8,812 bases of DNA from Maricaulis sp963976135 (GCF_963976135.1 NZ_CAXBKN010000100.1:1-8812), one strand, 5' to 3'; positions 1 through 6,273 are shown, numbered from the stretch's first letter. Translations and numbers: made by a program. Notes: a model not told the origin generated them from the letters alone.

Positions 1-586
1 GCATCATCGCCTTCTTGACGCCCAGCGATGTGGCGCGGTCAATCGCCGCCTCGATCGCAGCGGTCGAGCCGGAGATCACGATCTGGCCGGGCGCATTATC
101 ATTGGCAATCGCACAGACCCCGACCAGCGAGCCGGCATCAACCGCCTGCTGCGCCATGTCCTCATCGGCACCGAGCAATGCGGCCATCGTCCCCAGCCCG
201 ACCGGGACAGCCTGCTGCATGGCACGGCCGCGCAATTTGAGCAGTTTCGCCGCATCGCTGATCGTCAAGGCGCGCGCCGCCGCCAGGGCCGAGTATTCGC
301 CCAGGCTGTGACCGGCGACGAATTTCGCCGCGCTGACATCAACCCCGAACTCGGCCTCCAGGACGCGCATCACTGCCAGGCTGGCCGCCATCAGGGCCGG
401 CTGGGCATTTTCCGTCAGGGTCAGATCCTCGATCGGACCATTGGCCATCAGCCCGGAAAGATTCTGCCCGAGCGCTTCATCGACCTCGGCCAGCACGGCG
501 CGTGCGGCGGAGAATTCAGCGGCCAGTTCCTGGCCCATGCCAACGGCCTGGCTGCCCTGACCGGGAAATACGAATGCAAGCGTCAT
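1..586 (-). CDS. fabD: Malonyl-CoA:ACP transacylase FabD, N-terminal part (C-terminus beyond window)
   Basis: FabD transfers the malonyl group from malonyl-CoA to acyl carrier protein in the cytoplasm, supplying the extender unit for type II fatty acid synthesis. About 195 codons are visible, against roughly 310 for the family, so the rest lies left of the window. The ATG is at 586-584, preceded by a GGGAGG ribosome binding site at 599-594 (7-nt spacer). The protein opens MTLAFVFPGQGSQAVGMG, the family's N-terminal signature (residues 1-18). The nucleophile elbow GHSLGEYSA places the catalytic serine at residue 94 (codon 307-305). NDNAPGQIVISGS further on matches the FabD substrate-pocket region. 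The catalytic histidine lies outside the window. It is divergent from rpsF. A weak promoter may lie at 634-606 (GTGACA at 634-629 as a -35, with a poor -10). The family is certain. Confidence 0.96.
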   Translation of the reverse strand, partial: MTLAFVFPGQGSQAVGMGQELAAEFSAARAVLAEVDEALGQNLSGLMANGPIEDLTLTENAQPALMAASLAVMRVLEAEFGVDVSAAKFVAGHSLGEYSALAAARALTISDAAKLLKLRGRAMQQAVPVGLGTMAALLGADEDMAQQAVDAGSLVGVCAIANDNAPGQIVISGSTAAIEAAIDRATSLGVKKAMM

Positions 587-601
587 CAGAACGCCTCCCA
601 C

Positions 602-612
602 CAATTGAATTG
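602..612. repeat. Short perfect inverted repeat in the fabD/rpsF divergent region
   Basis: CAATTGAATTG is a perfect palindrome of two 5-nt arms around one central base. It lies about 16 nt upstream of the fabD start codon, just outside its ribosome binding site. It is AT-rich in a GC-rich setting and could be an operator or part of the fabD -10 region. Nothing in the sequence proves a function. Confidence 0.3.
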
Positions 613-660
613 ATCGCTCGATACCCCTTGTCACGCCGGGCGCGCAAGAGGGGATGCGGC

Positions 661-689
661 TTGCACGGCCCACCGCTTTAGGCTAAACG
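661..689 (+). promoter_or_regulatory. Candidate promoter for the rpsF operon
   Basis: TTGCAC at 661-666 could be a -35 element. The downstream GGCTAAAC at 681-688 resembles the alphaproteobacterial (Caulobacter) housekeeping -10 pattern GCTANAWC as I recall it. The distance between the TTG block and the GCTA block (about 14 nt) is within that pattern's usual range. Only the TTG of the -35 matches well, so this is tentative. If correct, the leader of rpsF would be roughly 130 nt long and would include the hairpins at 738-795. Confidence 0.3.
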
Positions 690-737
690 CGCGCTTCGCT
701 TGGTTGCGGTCCTGTTCCTTTATTCCCGTCACATGGT

Positions 738-795
738 GTGGTGGACCGGCACAGGAGCCACCGCGAGCCTGCCCGCCCCTTCGGCGAGGCTTGCG
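738..795 (+). promoter_or_regulatory. Structured rpsF leader, candidate S6:S18-binding autoregulatory element
   Basis: Two adjacent hairpins can be drawn by hand. The first pairs 738-744 with 758-764 (7 bp, one G-U) around a 13-nt loop beginning ACCGG. The second pairs 762-770 with 787-795 (9 bp, one G-U). Inside it is a second short helix, 774-777 with 783-786, capped by CCTTC, leaving unpaired bases around a CCG at 773-775. The two share bases 762-764, so at full length they compete. A published motif in rpsF leaders of many phyla presents a CCG in a bulge between a stem and a hairpin and is bound by the S6:S18 complex. Both hairpins offer a CCG, and the second has the closer geometry. It ends 27 nt before the rpsF start codon, close to the ribosome binding site. 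The pairing is seen; the function is inferred. Confidence 0.42.
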
Positions 796-822
796 CCGCA
801 ACCGCTTACGAAGGGAGCCAAG

Positions 823-1179
823 ATGGCACTTTACGAGCACGTATTCATCGTACGCCCGGACGTTTCTCCGGCCCAGATGGAAACTCTTCTGGAAGAAACG
901 AAGACCCTGATCGAGACCAATGGCGGCAAGACCGGCAAGATCGAATATTGGGGCCTGCGTAACCTGTCCTACCGCATCAACAAGTCGCGCAAGGGTCATT
1001 ACGGCCTGATCGATATCGACGCCAATGGCGCCGTCATCGACGAACTTGAGCGCCTGCAGCGCCTGTCCGAAGACGTCATGCGTTTCATGACCCTTCGTGT
1101 CGACGAGCACACCGATCAGCCTTCGGCGATTCTGTCGAAGAAGGATGACCGTCGTCCGCGCCGCGATTTCCGGTCGTAA
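823..1179 (+). CDS. rpsF: 30S ribosomal protein S6
   Basis: S6 binds the central domain of 16S rRNA as a heterodimer with S18 in the platform of the 30S subunit. The 118-residue product opens MALYEHVFIVRPDVSPAQ, the usual first strand of the ferredoxin-like S6 fold. It continues through KIEYWGLRNLSYRINKSRKGHY (about residues 41-62), the conserved basic, aromatic-rich region. A short charged tail (KKDDRRPRRDFRS) ends the protein; S6 tails vary between species. The ATG at 823 is chosen because AAGGGAG at 811-817 precedes it at good spacing and because the family starts here. The in-frame upstream ATG at 700 would add 41 non-homologous residues and would run through the leader hairpins. It is the first gene of the rpsF-rpsR-rplI operon and divergent from fabD. 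Confidence 0.97.
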   Translation: MALYEHVFIVRPDVSPAQMETLLEETKTLIETNGGKTGKIEYWGLRNLSYRINKSRKGHYGLIDIDANGAVIDELERLQRLSEDVMRFMTLRVDEHTDQPSAILSKKDDRRPRRDFRS

Positions 1180-1184
1180 GGAGA
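1177..1184 (+). promoter_or_regulatory. rpsR ribosome binding site fused to the rpsF stop codon
   Basis: TAAGGAGA combines the rpsF stop codon with a strong Shine-Dalgarno sequence, leaving 8 nt between GGAG and the rpsR ATG. Ribosomes finishing rpsF stop directly on the rpsR initiation site, which favours coupled, near-equal synthesis of S6 and S18. Confidence 0.85.
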
Positions 1185-1191
1185 GAAACTG

Positions 1192-1446
1192 ATGTCATCC
1201 GATAATATTGCAAACCTGCCTGCTCGCCGCCCATTCATGCGCCGCCGCAAGGTGTGCCCATTCTCCGGCGAGAATGCACCCGCGATCGACTACAAGGACC
1301 CGAAGCTCCTGCTTCGTTACATGTCCGAGCGTGGCAAGATCGTCCCGTCCCGTATCACGGCGGTATCCGCCAAGAAGCAACGTGAACTGGCCCGCGCCAT
1401 CAAACGCGCCCGCCAGATGGCACTGCTTCCCTATGTGATGGATTAA
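1192..1446 (+). CDS. rpsR: 30S ribosomal protein S18
   Basis: S18 pairs with S6 on 16S rRNA in the platform of the small subunit. The 84-residue product carries the family core: RPFMRRRKVCPFSGENA (about residues 13-29), then IDYKDPKLLLRYMSERGKI, the conserved PSRITAVSAKKQRELARAIK, and the closing helix RARQMALLPYV. The length is close to the usual 75-85 residues. A single cysteine is present in the CPF motif, so there is no zinc-ribbon form. The ATG at 1192 follows a strong ribosome binding site 12 nt after the rpsF stop. It is co-transcribed with rpsF and rplI and, with S6, is the expected partner in autoregulation of the operon. Confidence 0.98.
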   Translation: MSSDNIANLPARRPFMRRRKVCPFSGENAPAIDYKDPKLLLRYMSERGKIVPSRITAVSAKKQRELARAIKRARQMALLPYVMD

Positions 1447-1451
1447 GGAGA
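1444..1451 (+). promoter_or_regulatory. rplI ribosome binding site fused to the rpsR stop codon
   Basis: The same TAAGGAGA octamer as at the rpsF/rpsR junction occurs here, again with an 8-nt spacer to the next ATG (1459). The stop codon of rpsR and the Shine-Dalgarno of rplI are continuous. Confidence 0.85.
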
Positions 1452-1458
1452 ACGCACG

Positions 1459-2085
1459 ATGAAACTGGTTCTCCTGGAACGCGTCGAAAATCTCGGCGTC
1501 ATGGGTGAAGTTGTCTCGGTCCGTCCGGGATTCGCCCGCAACTTCCTTCTGCCGCAAGGCAAGGCGCTGCGCGCCAATGAAGGCAATATGGCCCGCTTCG
1601 AAGCGGAAAAAGAAGCCCTGATCGCGCGCAATGCCGAACGGGCTGCTGAAGCAGCGACCGCTGGTGAAGTGATCGATGGCGAAACTTTCGTCATGGTTCG
1701 TTCCGCTGGCGAAAGCGGTCAGCTCTACGGTTCTGTCTCCTCGCGCGACATTGCCGAGATCGTTTCGGAATCCGGCACTTCGGTCGTCCGCTCGCAGATT
1801 GATCTGCATGCGCCGATCAAGAAGCTGGGCCTGCACGACATCCGTATCCGTCTGCACGCCGATGTTTCGGTGACGGTCACGATCAATGTCGCCCGCTCGC
1901 TCGACGAAGCCGAACGCCAGGCCTCCGGTGAAGACGTGATCGCAGCCCAGGCTGACGAAGATCGCGCCATCGCCGAAGCCCAGGCTGCCGACCTGTTCGA
2001 AGCCAGCGAAGAAGGCGAAGAACTGGCCGAACGCCGCGCCGAAGGCGCCGACGATTCGGAAGCAGACGAAGCCGACGAAGACTAG
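1459..2085 (+). CDS. rplI: 50S ribosomal protein L9 with long acidic C-terminal extension
   Basis: L9 binds 23S rRNA near the base of the L1 stalk and extends away from the 50S surface; it affects frame maintenance. The N-terminal rRNA-binding domain is clear: MKLVLLERVENLGVMGEVVS, then RPGFARNFLLPQGKA (residues 22-36). A charged connecting helix follows at about 40-70. The C-terminal domain ends near TVTINVARS (about residue 147). The product is 208 residues, against about 149 in E. coli. The excess is a roughly 60-residue tail with about 25 Asp/Glu and few basic residues, rich in alanine, and probably flexible or helical. Extended L9 tails are usual in alphaproteobacteria as I recall, so this is a lineage trait and not a fusion. 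It is the last gene before a strong terminator. Confidence 0.97.
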   Translation: MKLVLLERVENLGVMGEVVSVRPGFARNFLLPQGKALRANEGNMARFEAEKEALIARNAERAAEAATAGEVIDGETFVMVRSAGESGQLYGSVSSRDIAEIVSESGTSVVRSQIDLHAPIKKLGLHDIRIRLHADVSVTVTINVARSLDEAERQASGEDVIAAQADEDRAIAEAQAADLFEASEEGEELAERRAEGADDSEADEADED

Positions 2086-2110
2086 GCTTTCAGCTCATGC
2101 TGAGTGCCGG

Positions 2111-2142
2111 AAACGGGCGGGTCGCAAGATCCGCCCGTTTTT
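2111..2142 (+). terminator. Rho-independent terminator after rplI
   Basis: A 13-bp stem (2111-2123 with 2128-2140, one G-U pair) encloses a GCAA tetraloop of the stable GNRA class. The 3' arm runs into TTTTT, then G and TTT. It begins 25 nt after the rplI stop codon. This should end most transcription of the ribosomal operon and implies that dnaB has its own promoter. Confidence 0.93.
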
Positions 2143-2156
2143 GTTTGCCACCAGAC

Positions 2157-2175
2157 TTGTCCACACTTCTCCACA
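2157..2175 (+). promoter_or_regulatory. Tandem DnaA-box-like 9-mers upstream of dnaB
   Basis: TTGTCCACA at 2157-2165 and TTCTCCACA at 2167-2175 each differ from the DnaA box TTATCCACA at one position, the third base in both cases. They are in the same orientation and start exactly 10 bp apart, so they lie on the same face of the helix. They sit 84-102 nt upstream of the dnaB start, between the rplI terminator and the gene. DnaA binding here is an inference; position 3 is normally A or T in strong boxes, so these would be weak sites. Confidence 0.35.
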
Positions 2176-2258
2176 GGCCGGGGAAATGCTGTGGCAAAGA
2201 TTCACCCTGGGCGGATTGAGGGGTCGCATCCCGGCCGCCGAGCCTGTATCCCATTGGC

Positions 2259-3740
2259 ATGACCACTGAGCTGATGACATTCGATGCCGGCGTCCCGACG
2301 ACGCTGGAGACCGCGCCCCACAATCTGGAGGCCGAACAGGCCTTCCTCGGCGCGCTGCTCTACGACAATGAAATCTTCCACCGCATCGCCGACTGGCTGA
2401 AGCCGGAGCATTTCTACGACCCCGTCCATGGCCGTATTTTCGAGACCGCCTCCGATCTGATCGGCCGCGGTTCGCTGGCCGATGCGGTGGTGCTGAAAAC
2501 CCAATTCGACCGCGATGACGGGCTGCGCGAAATCGGCGGCACCACCTATCTGGCCGTGCTGATCGAGAGCGCCGCCAATAATTCGGCGGCGACCGAATAC
2601 GCGCGCATGATCTATGAACTCGCCCTGCGCCGCGATCTGATCCGCATCGGCGACGAGCTCTCGGCCACCGCCACCACCGATGCCGAAACCCAGCCGCGCA
2701 AGCTGATCGAGGCGGTCGAGCAACAGCTCTTCAATCTCGCAGAGGCCGGTTCAACCTCACGCGGCTTTGTCAGTTTCAAACAGGCGCTGACCGAATCGGT
2801 CGAGACTGCGGCTGCCGCCTATGAGCGCGATGGCGGGCTGTCGGGGATTTCCTCGGGCCTGAAGGCGCTGGACGAAAAACTCGGCGGCATGCACCCGTCC
2901 GATCTGATCATCCTCGCCGGACGTCCCTCGATGGGGAAAACCGCTCTGGCGACCAATATCGCCTTCGATGTGGCGCGAAACTATGAATTCGAGGAACAGC
3001 CCGACGGCACCACCAAGACGACCAAGGGCGGCGTTGTCGGCTTCTTCTCGCTGGAAATGTCGGCCGAACAGCTCGCCATGCGTCTGATCGCCGATTACAC
3101 CGGCATTCCCGGCTATATGATCCGCCAGGGCACGATCGACGCGACGCAGTATGAAGAGATCCGCGACGCCGTGCTCGAGATCCAGTCCTTGCCGCTCTAT
3201 ATCGACGACACGGGTGGTTTGCCGATCGGCGCCCTCGCGGCGCGGGCAAGACGGCTCAAGCGTACTCACGGGCTCGATCTGATCATCGTCGATTACCTGC
3301 AGCTGGTCACATCCTCGCGCAACCGGCCGGGCGATAGCCGCGTGCAGGAAGTTTCCGAAGTGACCCAGAACCTCAAGGCCCTGGCCAAGGAATTGGAAGT
3401 CCCCGTCATCGCCCTGTCGCAGCTCTCGCGTAATGTCGAAAGCCGCGAAGACAAGAAGCCCCAGCTCTCCGACCTGCGTGAATCGGGTTCGATCGAGCAG
3501 GACGCCGATGTCGTGCTGTTCGTCTATCGCGAAGCCTATTACAAGGAACGCGAAAAACCGCGCGAGGACACGCCGGAATATCTCGCCTGGCAGGAAGAAT
3601 TCCGCATTATTGAAAAACTGGCCGAAGTGGTCATCGGCAAGCAACGCCATGGCGCCATCGGCACGGCCAAACTCGCCTTTGACGGGGCGCGCACGAAGTT
3701 TAGCGACCTTGATGAACGATTCGAAGACGGACCCGGCTGA
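2259..3740 (+). CDS. dnaB: Replicative DNA helicase DnaB
   Basis: DnaB is the hexameric ATP-driven helicase that unwinds the fork 5'-3' on the lagging strand and recruits primase. The 493-residue product (E. coli 471) has the N-terminal helical domain starting APHNLEAEQAFLGALL (about residues 19-34) and a linker near 150-180. The RecA-like domain follows, with Walker A GRPSMGKT (221-228), FFSLEMSAEQ (262-271), Walker B IIVDYLQL (Asp345), DLRESGSIEQDAD, and GKQRHG with Lys461 and the likely arginine finger Arg463. No intein interrupts the Walker A site. An extra hydrophilic segment of about 16 residues (243-258) separates Walker A from FFSLEMS, as I recall for other alphaproteobacterial DnaBs. 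The start is uncertain: ATG at 2259 or 2274, neither with a clear ribosome binding site. The 3' end overlaps alr by 29 nt. Confidence 0.97.
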   Translation: MTTELMTFDAGVPTTLETAPHNLEAEQAFLGALLYDNEIFHRIADWLKPEHFYDPVHGRIFETASDLIGRGSLADAVVLKTQFDRDDGLREIGGTTYLAVLIESAANNSAATEYARMIYELALRRDLIRIGDELSATATTDAETQPRKLIEAVEQQLFNLAEAGSTSRGFVSFKQALTESVETAAAAYERDGGLSGISSGLKALDEKLGGMHPSDLIILAGRPSMGKTALATNIAFDVARNYEFEEQPDGTTKTTKGGVVGFFSLEMSAEQLAMRLIADYTGIPGYMIRQGTIDATQYEEIRDAVLEIQSLPLYIDDTGGLPIGALAARARRLKRTHGLDLIIVDYLQLVTSSRNRPGDSRVQEVSEVTQNLKALAKELEVPVIALSQLSRNVESREDKKPQLSDLRESGSIEQDADVVLFVYREAYYKEREKPREDTPEYLAWQEEFRIIEKLAEVVIGKQRHGAIGTAKLAFDGARTKFSDLDERFEDGPG

Positions 3741-4836
3741 TCGCGGGGCGCAGCCCGCGCCGCGCCTGGTCATCGACCTGGCCGCCATCCAGCGCAATTA
3801 TGCGGCCCTGCAACGCCTCGCGCCGGGCGCGCAAACGGGCGCCGTGGTCAAGGCCAATGCCTATGGGCTCGGCGCGGCGCGGGTCGTTCCGGCGCTGGCC
3901 GATGCCGGTTGCCGCACTTTCTATGTCGCCCACACCACCGAGGGCCGCGAGGCACGCGAAGCGCTGGCCGGGCGCGAGGCCGACATTTTCGTCTTCAACG
4001 GCTTCTGGCCGTCGGAACTGGACTCCCTGCGCGAGGCGCGGCTCTTCCCTGTCATCAATGACCTGCATCAGTTTCACCAGCTGCGCGAACTGGCGCCGGA
4101 CCTGCCCTGCGCGATCCATTTCGATACCGGCATGAACCGGCTCGGACTGGGGCCGAACGCGACCCAGAGCCTGATCGACAATCCCGACTGGATCGAGGGT
4201 CTGGATGTGCGTCAATTGATGAGCCATCTGGCCTGTTCGCATGAGCCGGATCACCCGCTCAACGCCAGACAATTGCAGCGCTTCGCCCGCGCTCGCGCCT
4301 GTTTCCCGGAAATCCCTGCCAGCTTCGCCAATTCCGGCGGCGCGATGCTCGATGCCCGCTATCATTTCGATATTCTGCGCCCGGGTCTGGCGCTCTATGG
4401 CGGCCATCCCGCCCCCGGCCAGGACAATCCCTTCGAGCCGGCGGTGCGGATCGAGGCGCCGGTGCTGCAGGTGCGCCGGATCGCGGCGGGCGACTGCGCC
4501 GGCTATGGCGCCATCTTCACGGCGACACACGACATGCAGATTGCCACTGTTGCCACCGGTTATGCCGACGGGCTGGTCCGCGCCTGCGGTGATGGCGGTT
4601 ATGGCCGGATCGGCGGCGTGAAAGTTCCGATCATCGGCCGCATCTCGATGGATCTGACGACGGTCGATCTCAGCGAGGTCAGCACACCGGTCGAGCCGGG
4701 CGACTGGGTCAGCTTCCTCGGTGAGGATGTCGAGCCGATGGCCCAGGCCGCCCACACCATCACCTATGAATTCCTCGTCCGCCTCGGCCAACGCTTCCAG
4801 CGCACCTATCTGCCCGGCTTGCCTGCGGCAGAGTGA
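3712..4836 (+). CDS. alr: Alanine racemase (PLP-dependent)
   Basis: Alr interconverts L- and D-alanine using pyridoxal phosphate, supplying D-alanine for peptidoglycan. The 374-residue length is typical. The N-terminal TIM barrel (about 18-235) begins RLVIDLAAIQRNYAAL and carries the PLP signature VVKANAYGLG, with the Schiff-base lysine at 47. HFDTGMNRLG, MSHLACS, FANSGG and RPGLALYGG follow in family order. The C-terminal beta domain has GYGAIF with the catalytic tyrosine at 265, then GYADG and GRISMDLTTVDL. Both catalytic bases are present, so the enzyme should be active. The ATG at 3712 lies inside dnaB in another frame, giving a 29-nt overlap. An in-frame TTG directly precedes it and no strong ribosome binding site is visible, so translation probably depends on coupling with dnaB. 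A single alr could be either biosynthetic or catabolic; the setting favours the biosynthetic form. Confidence 0.96.
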   Translation: MNDSKTDPADRGAQPAPRLVIDLAAIQRNYAALQRLAPGAQTGAVVKANAYGLGAARVVPALADAGCRTFYVAHTTEGREAREALAGREADIFVFNGFWPSELDSLREARLFPVINDLHQFHQLRELAPDLPCAIHFDTGMNRLGLGPNATQSLIDNPDWIEGLDVRQLMSHLACSHEPDHPLNARQLQRFARARACFPEIPASFANSGGAMLDARYHFDILRPGLALYGGHPAPGQDNPFEPAVRIEAPVLQVRRIAAGDCAGYGAIFTATHDMQIATVATGYADGLVRACGDGGYGRIGGVKVPIIGRISMDLTTVDLSEVSTPVEPGDWVSFLGEDVEPMAQAAHTITYEFLVRLGQRFQRTYLPGLPAAE

Positions 4837-4896
4837 GCTTGCGGTCCGGCGGAACAGAGTGTGAACTGAGTGCCAAGCTGAAAAAGACGATTCGCC

Positions 4897-6273
4897 ATGG
4901 CCCGTGCTGAAAACATCTATGTCTGCCAGAGCTGCGGTGCCTCCCAGAGCAAATGGGCCGGGCGCTGCGATGCCTGCGGCAGCTGGAACACGCTGGTCGA
5001 GGAAACGCCGGCGGCACCGCTGGGCACCCAGGCCACGAGCGCGAAACGGCGCGGCAAGGGCAATACGCTCGATCTGGTCGATCTCGGCGCCGACACACCC
5101 GAAGCGCCGCGCCTGAAATCGGGCATTCCCGAACTTGACCGCGTTTGCGGCGGTGGTCTGGTCCGCGGTTCAGCCATCCTGGTCGGCGGCGATCCGGGGA
5201 TCGGCAAATCCACCCTGCTGCTGCAACTCGTCGCACTGATGGCCCGGGCCGATGCCCGTGCGATCTATGTCTCGGGCGAGGAGGCCGTCGCCCAGGTGCG
5301 TCTGCGCGCGCGGCGGCTCGGCCTGGCCGATGCGCCGGTCTCGCTGGCGGCGGAAACCTCGCTCAACAATATTCTCGACGGGCTCAAGGCTGAAAAACCC
5401 GACATCGTGGTAATCGATTCGATCCAGACCATGTGGAGCGACCAACTCGCCGCCGCGCCGGGCACGGTGGCCCAGGTACGCGCCTGTTCGCAGGAATTGG
5501 TGCGTTTTGCCAAACAGCGCAATTGCATCGTCATCCTGGTCGGCCATGTCACCAAGGATGGCCAGATCGCCGGCCCGCGGGTGATCGAGCACATGGTCGA
5601 TGCCGTGCTGTATTTCGAAGGCGAACGCAGCCATCAATTCCGCATCCTGCGCGCCGTGAAGAACCGTTTCGGCCCGACCGACGAAATCGGCGTGTTCGAA
5701 ATGGGCGATGCCGGGCTGGGCGAAGTGGCCAACCCTTCCGCCCTCTTCCTCGATGGCCGTGGCGAGTCGACCTCCGGTGCCGCCGTCTTTGCCGGCATGG
5801 AGGGCACACGGCCGGTTCTGAGCGAGATCCAGGCCCTGGTCGCCCCGGCGGCCTTCGGCACGCCACGCCGCGCTGTGGTCGGCTGGGATAGCGGCCGCCT
5901 GGCCATGGTGCTCGCCGTGCTGGAAGCACGCTGCGGCGTCGATTTCTCCAATCGTGACATTTTCCTCAATGTCGCCGGCGGGTTGAAGATCGCCGAACCG
6001 GCCGCCGATCTCGCGGTCGCGGCCGCCATCGTCTCTTCGGCCCTCGATGTCGCCCTGCCCTCGGACGGGGTCGTTTACGGAGAAATCAGTCTTTCCGGCG
6101 ATGTTCGTCCGGTTGGGCGCAGCGATTCGCGCCTCAAGGAAGCCGCCAAGCTGGGCTTCACGCGGGCGATCGCCCCGAAAGCCTCGGCCGACGATGCAGC
6201 GCCGGTGCGTGTGCTGGGCGTGGCCACAGCGCTCGAACTGGTGCAAACTCTGCAGGCGATGGCAGGCGAGTAG
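4897..6273 (+). CDS. radA: DNA repair protein RadA (Sms)
   Basis: RadA is a RecA-related ATPase that helps process recombination intermediates and drives branch migration. The 458-residue product matches the E. coli length (460). It starts with a C4 zinc finger (Cys10, Cys13, Cys24, Cys27) in the motif CQSCGASQSKWAGRCDACG. The ATPase core follows, with Walker A GDPGIGKST (98-106), VSGEE just downstream, and Walker B IVVIDSIQT (Asp174). The RadA-specific KNRFG motif is at 255-259. The C-terminal Lon-like domain (about 280-450) includes NVAGGLKIAEPAADLAVAAA, with no sign of protease activity expected. All diagnostic motifs are intact. It starts 60 nt after alr; that gap holds no terminator and no clear promoter or ribosome binding site. 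It probably shares a transcript with alr upstream and cvpA downstream. Confidence 0.97.
   Translation: MARAENIYVCQSCGASQSKWAGRCDACGSWNTLVEETPAAPLGTQATSAKRRGKGNTLDLVDLGADTPEAPRLKSGIPELDRVCGGGLVRGSAILVGGDPGIGKSTLLLQLVALMARADARAIYVSGEEAVAQVRLRARRLGLADAPVSLAAETSLNNILDGLKAEKPDIVVIDSIQTMWSDQLAAAPGTVAQVRACSQELVRFAKQRNCIVILVGHVTKDGQIAGPRVIEHMVDAVLYFEGERSHQFRILRAVKNRFGPTDEIGVFEMGDAGLGEVANPSALFLDGRGESTSGAAVFAGMEGTRPVLSEIQALVAPAAFGTPRRAVVGWDSGRLAMVLAVLEARCGVDFSNRDIFLNVAGGLKIAEPAADLAVAAAIVSSALDVALPSDGVVYGEISLSGDVRPVGRSDSRLKEAAKLGFTRAIAPKASADDAAPVRVLGVATALELVQTLQAMAGE

Noticed and set aside
15..613. Plus-strand open frames across the first 600 bases
   Set aside because: They are shadows of fabD, which is read on the minus strand with FabD motifs, a good ribosome binding site and a catalytic serine.
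700..822. Upstream ATG extension of rpsF by 41 codons
   Set aside because: The added peptide has no S6 similarity, the strong ribosome binding site is at 811-817, and the extension would cover the leader hairpins.
1195..1857. Minus-strand open frame of 220 codons opposite rpsR and rplI
   Set aside because: It lies opposite two certain ribosomal protein genes, its translation is low-complexity and resembles no family, and it has no start signals.
2919..2942. Possible intein at the DnaB Walker A site
   Set aside because: DnaB is a common intein host, but the Walker A region is continuous and no intein splice motifs or extra length are present.
3433..3711. N-terminal extension of alr by 93 residues within dnaB
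   Set aside because: It is the out-of-frame reading of dnaB, rich in Arg and Ser, and Alr proteins begin near RLVIDL; the ATG at 3712 gives the normal length.
4837..4896. Promoter or terminator between alr and radA; GANTC at 4889-4893
   Set aside because: There is no stem with a U-tract, no convincing -35/-10 pair, and one GANTC in 60 nt is not meaningful on its own.
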